A stretch of DNA of 64,000 bases from Auanema rhodensis (Eukaryota; Nematoda; Chromadorea; Rhabditida; Rhabditidae), in contig CAXKVF010000091.1 of assembly GCA_964057225.1 (NCBI GenBank), positions 1 through 64,000 of the forward strand, read 5' to 3'. Positions 61,232 through 64,000 of the stretch are shown here, piece after piece; within the stretch, counting starts at the first letter, position 1, and each line of letters begins with the position of its first letter. Under the pieces are notes generated by a model. That model had not been told where the DNA came from, did not search any database, and saw nothing but the letters and a program-made list of their open reading frames with translations. Position numbers and translations under genes: made by a program.

Positions 61232-64000
61232 CGGTTTTCAAAATTAGATTCCTCATGTCCATATTAGTCTAAAAACAAATTTTTATTGATATTGGTGCAT
61301 GGTAACCATGACTTTGAAATTTACGTGATCTTTAATTTATGCTAATTAAATGTACACGTGATGTGCACTTGGTATGTAACTCGCTTCACGTGAAAGATAA
61401 AGAGATGCGGTTTTCAAAATTAGATTCCCCATGTCCATATTAGTCTAAAAACAAATTTTTATTGATATTGGTGCATGGTAACCATGACTTTGAACTTTAC
61501 GTGAACTTTAATTTATGCTAATTAAATGTACACGTGATGTGCACTTGGTATGTAACTCGCTTCACGTGAAAGATAAAGAGATGCGGTTTTCAAAATTAGA
61601 TTCCCCATGTCCATATTAGTCTAAAAACAAATTTTTATTGATATTGGTTCATGGTAACCATGACTTTGAAATTTACGTGAACTTTAATTTATGCTAATTA
61701 AATGTACACGTGATGTGCACTTGGTATGTAACTCGCTTCACGTGAAAGATGAAGAGATGCGGTTTTCAAAATTAGATTCCCCATGTCCATATTAGTCTAA
61801 AAACAAATTTTTATTGATATTGGTGCATGGTAACCATGACTTTGAAATTTACGTGAACTTTAATTTATGCTAATTAAATGTACACGTGATGTGCACTTGG
61901 TATGTAACTCGCTTCACGTGAAAGATAAAGAGATGCGGTTTTCAAAATTAGATTACCCATGTCCATATTAGTCTAAAAACAAATTTTTATTGATATTGGT
62001 GCATGGTAACCATGACTTTGAAATTTTCGTGAACTTTAATTTATGCTAATTAAATTTACACGTGATGTGCACTTGGTATGTAACTCGCTTCACGTGAAAG
62101 ATGAAGAGATGCGGTTTTCAAAATTAGATTCCCCATGTCCATATTAGTCTAAAAACAAATTTTTATTGATATTGGTGCATGGTAACCATGACTTTGAAAT
62201 TTACGTGAACTTTAATTTATGCTAATTAAATGTACACGTGATGTGCACTCGGTATGTAACTCGCTTCACGTGAAAGATGAAGAGATGCGGTTTTCAAAAT
62301 TAGATTCCTCATGTCCATATTAGTCTAAAAACAAATTTTTATTGATATTGGTGCATGGTAACCATGACTTTGAAATTTACGTGAACTTTAATTTATGCTA
62401 ATTAAATGTACACGTGATGTGCACTTGGTATGTAACTCGCTTCACGTGAAAGATAAAGAGATGCGGTTTTCAAAATTAGATTCCCCATGTCCATATTAGT
62501 CTAAAAACAAATTTTTATTGATATTGGTGTATGGTAACCATGACTTTGGAATTTACGTGAACTTTAATTTATGCTAATTAAATGTACACGTGATGTGCAC
62601 TTGGTATGTAACTCGCTTCACGTCAAAGATAAAGAGATGCGGTTTTTAAAATTAGATTCCCCTTGTCCATATTAGTCTAAAAACAAATTTTTATTGATAT
62701 TGGTTCATGGTAACCATGACTTTGAAATTTACGTGAACTTTAATTTATGCTAATTAAATGTACACGTGATGTGCACTCGGTATGTAACTCGCTTCACGTG
62801 AAAGATAAAGAGATGCGGTTTTCAAAATTAGATTCCCCATGTCCATATTAGTCTAAAAACAAATTTTTATTGATATTGGTGCGTGGTAACCATGACTTTG
62901 AAATTTACGTGAACTTTAATTTATGCTAATTAAATGTACACGTGATGTGCACTTGGTATGTAACTCGCTTCACGTGAAAGATAAAGAGATGCGGTTTTCA
63001 AAATTAGATTCCCCATGTCCATATTAGTCTAAAAACAAATTTTTATTGATATTGGTGCATGGTAACCATGACTTTGAAATTTACGTGAACTTTAATTTAT
63101 GCTAATTAAATGTACACGTGATGTGCACTTGGTATGTAACTCGCTTCACGTGAAAGATAAAGAGATGCGGTTTTCAAAATTAGATTCCCCATGTCCATAT
63201 TAGTCTAAAAACAAATTTTTATTGATATTGGTGCATGGTAACCATGACTTTGAAATTTACGTGAACTTTAATTTATGCTAATTAAATGTACACGTGATGT
63301 GCACTTGGTATGTAACTCGCTTCACGTGAAAGATAAAGAGATGCGGTTTTCAAAATTAGATTCCCCATGTCCATATTAGTCTAAAAACAAATTTTTATTG
63401 ATATTGGTGCATGGTAACCATGACTTTGAAATTTACGTGAACTTTAATTTATGCTAATTAAATGTACACGTGATGTGCACTTGGTATGTAACTCGCTTCA
63501 CGTGAAAGATAAAGAGATGCGGTTTTCAAAATTAGATTCCCCATGTCCATATTAGTCTAAAAACAAATTTTTATTGATATTGGTTCATGGTAACCATGAC
63601 TTTGAAATTTACGTGAACTTTAATTTATGCTAATTAAATGTACACGTGATGTGCACTTGGTATGTAACTCGCTTCACGTAAAAGATAAAGAGATGCGGTT
63701 TTCAAAATTAGATTCCCCATGTCCATATTAGTCTAAAAACAAATTTTATTGATATTGGTTCATGGTAACCATGACTTTGAAATTTACGTGAACTTTAATT
63801 TATGCTAATTAAATGTACACGTGATGTGCACTTGGTATGTAACTCGCTTCACGTTAAAGATAAAGAGATGCGGTTTTCAAAATTAGATTCCCCATGTCCA
63901 TATTAGTCTAAAAACAAATTTTATTGATATTGGTTCATGGTAACCATGACTTTGAAATTTACGTGAACTTTAATTTATGCTAATTAAATGTACACGTGAT

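Larger units (their letters stand above)
12265..64000. repeat. 176-bp satellite array, right arm (about 294 monomers)
   Basis: The same tandem repeat as 1-7872 resumes in phase and runs to the window edge, where it is cut inside a monomer, so the array continues beyond 64000. Nearly all units are 176 bp. Length variants are 175-bp copies with GATTTGG instead of GATATTGG (near 40003, 41058, 41233, 44224, 46336, 46862, 47037, 47212, 50380, 54604 and 55305), 175-bp copies with a shortened T-run (near 63745 and 63920), one with TCTAAAAGAAA (38752), one with GATAAGAG (48376), and 177-bp copies with GATGAAATAG (28845 and 32718) or TTTCAAAAATTAG (49621 and 53845). No gene, RNA gene or second mobile element is visible in these 51.7 kb. 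Confidence 0.98.

Noticed and set aside
1-64000. CRISPR array
   Set aside because: The repeats are contiguous 176-bp units with no unique spacers and no cas genes, and the context is eukaryotic.
1-64000. Telomeric repeats, tRNA or rRNA genes
   Set aside because: None recognised in the satellite unit or the LINE; the satellite is too uniform to hide one.

Overview
The window is almost entirely one satellite DNA array interrupted by a single non-LTR retrotransposon. The satellite is a head-to-tail 176-bp monomer (about 32% GC in a representative copy, counted by hand), present in about 339 copies at 1-7872 and 12265-64000. Neighbouring copies usually differ by only a few bases. No host gene, tRNA, rRNA or CRISPR array is visible. 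The retrotransposon proteins place the host among eukaryotes, almost certainly animals. The lineage cannot be fixed from the sequence; a small invertebrate such as a nematode is possible but is a guess. Such a long, uniform array points to constitutive heterochromatin (pericentromeric, centromeric or subtelomeric) and to a long-read assembly.

Layout. 1-7872 is satellite. 7873-12245 is a 4373-bp LINE of the CR1/Jockey superfamily on the minus strand, flanked by a perfect 19-bp target-site duplication (7854-7872 and 12246-12264). 12265-64000 is satellite again, in the same monomer phase once one duplication copy is removed. The LINE carries ORF1 (346 aa: coiled coil, RRM-like core, basic tail) and an overlapping ORF2 (1027 aa: APE-type endonuclease plus reverse transcriptase). 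Neither has an internal stop or frameshift, and all catalytic residues I looked for are present. The 5' leader is only 5 nt, the 3' UTR is 491 bp, and there is no poly(A) tail. ORF1 would bind the element RNA. ORF2 would nick the target and copy the RNA in place by target-primed reverse transcription. The insertion looks young.

The satellite has a higher-order history that can be read from diagnostic substitutions and 1-bp indels. Blocks of 3, 4, 5, 10, 12, 15 and more monomers recur. A roughly 5-kb stretch at the left edge (1-5280) reappears at 16713-21640, about 70 monomers away, and a LINE-free copy of the insertion site lies at 13545-13720. Variant classes are zoned along the array: TGGG and TCGA variants in the first 22 kb, GAATGG and CTTGTTATG variants around 30-34 kb, GCTTCATGG, TCCTCAT and 175-bp monomers from 37 to 58 kb, and ACTCGG/AACTTT variants near the right end.

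Each monomer carries several short dyads, including two CACGTG palindromes. The most notable open points are how ORF2 is translated (no methionine between residues 2 and 789, +1 frame overlap with ORF1), the near-absent 5' UTR, and the conserved dyad cluster in the satellite.
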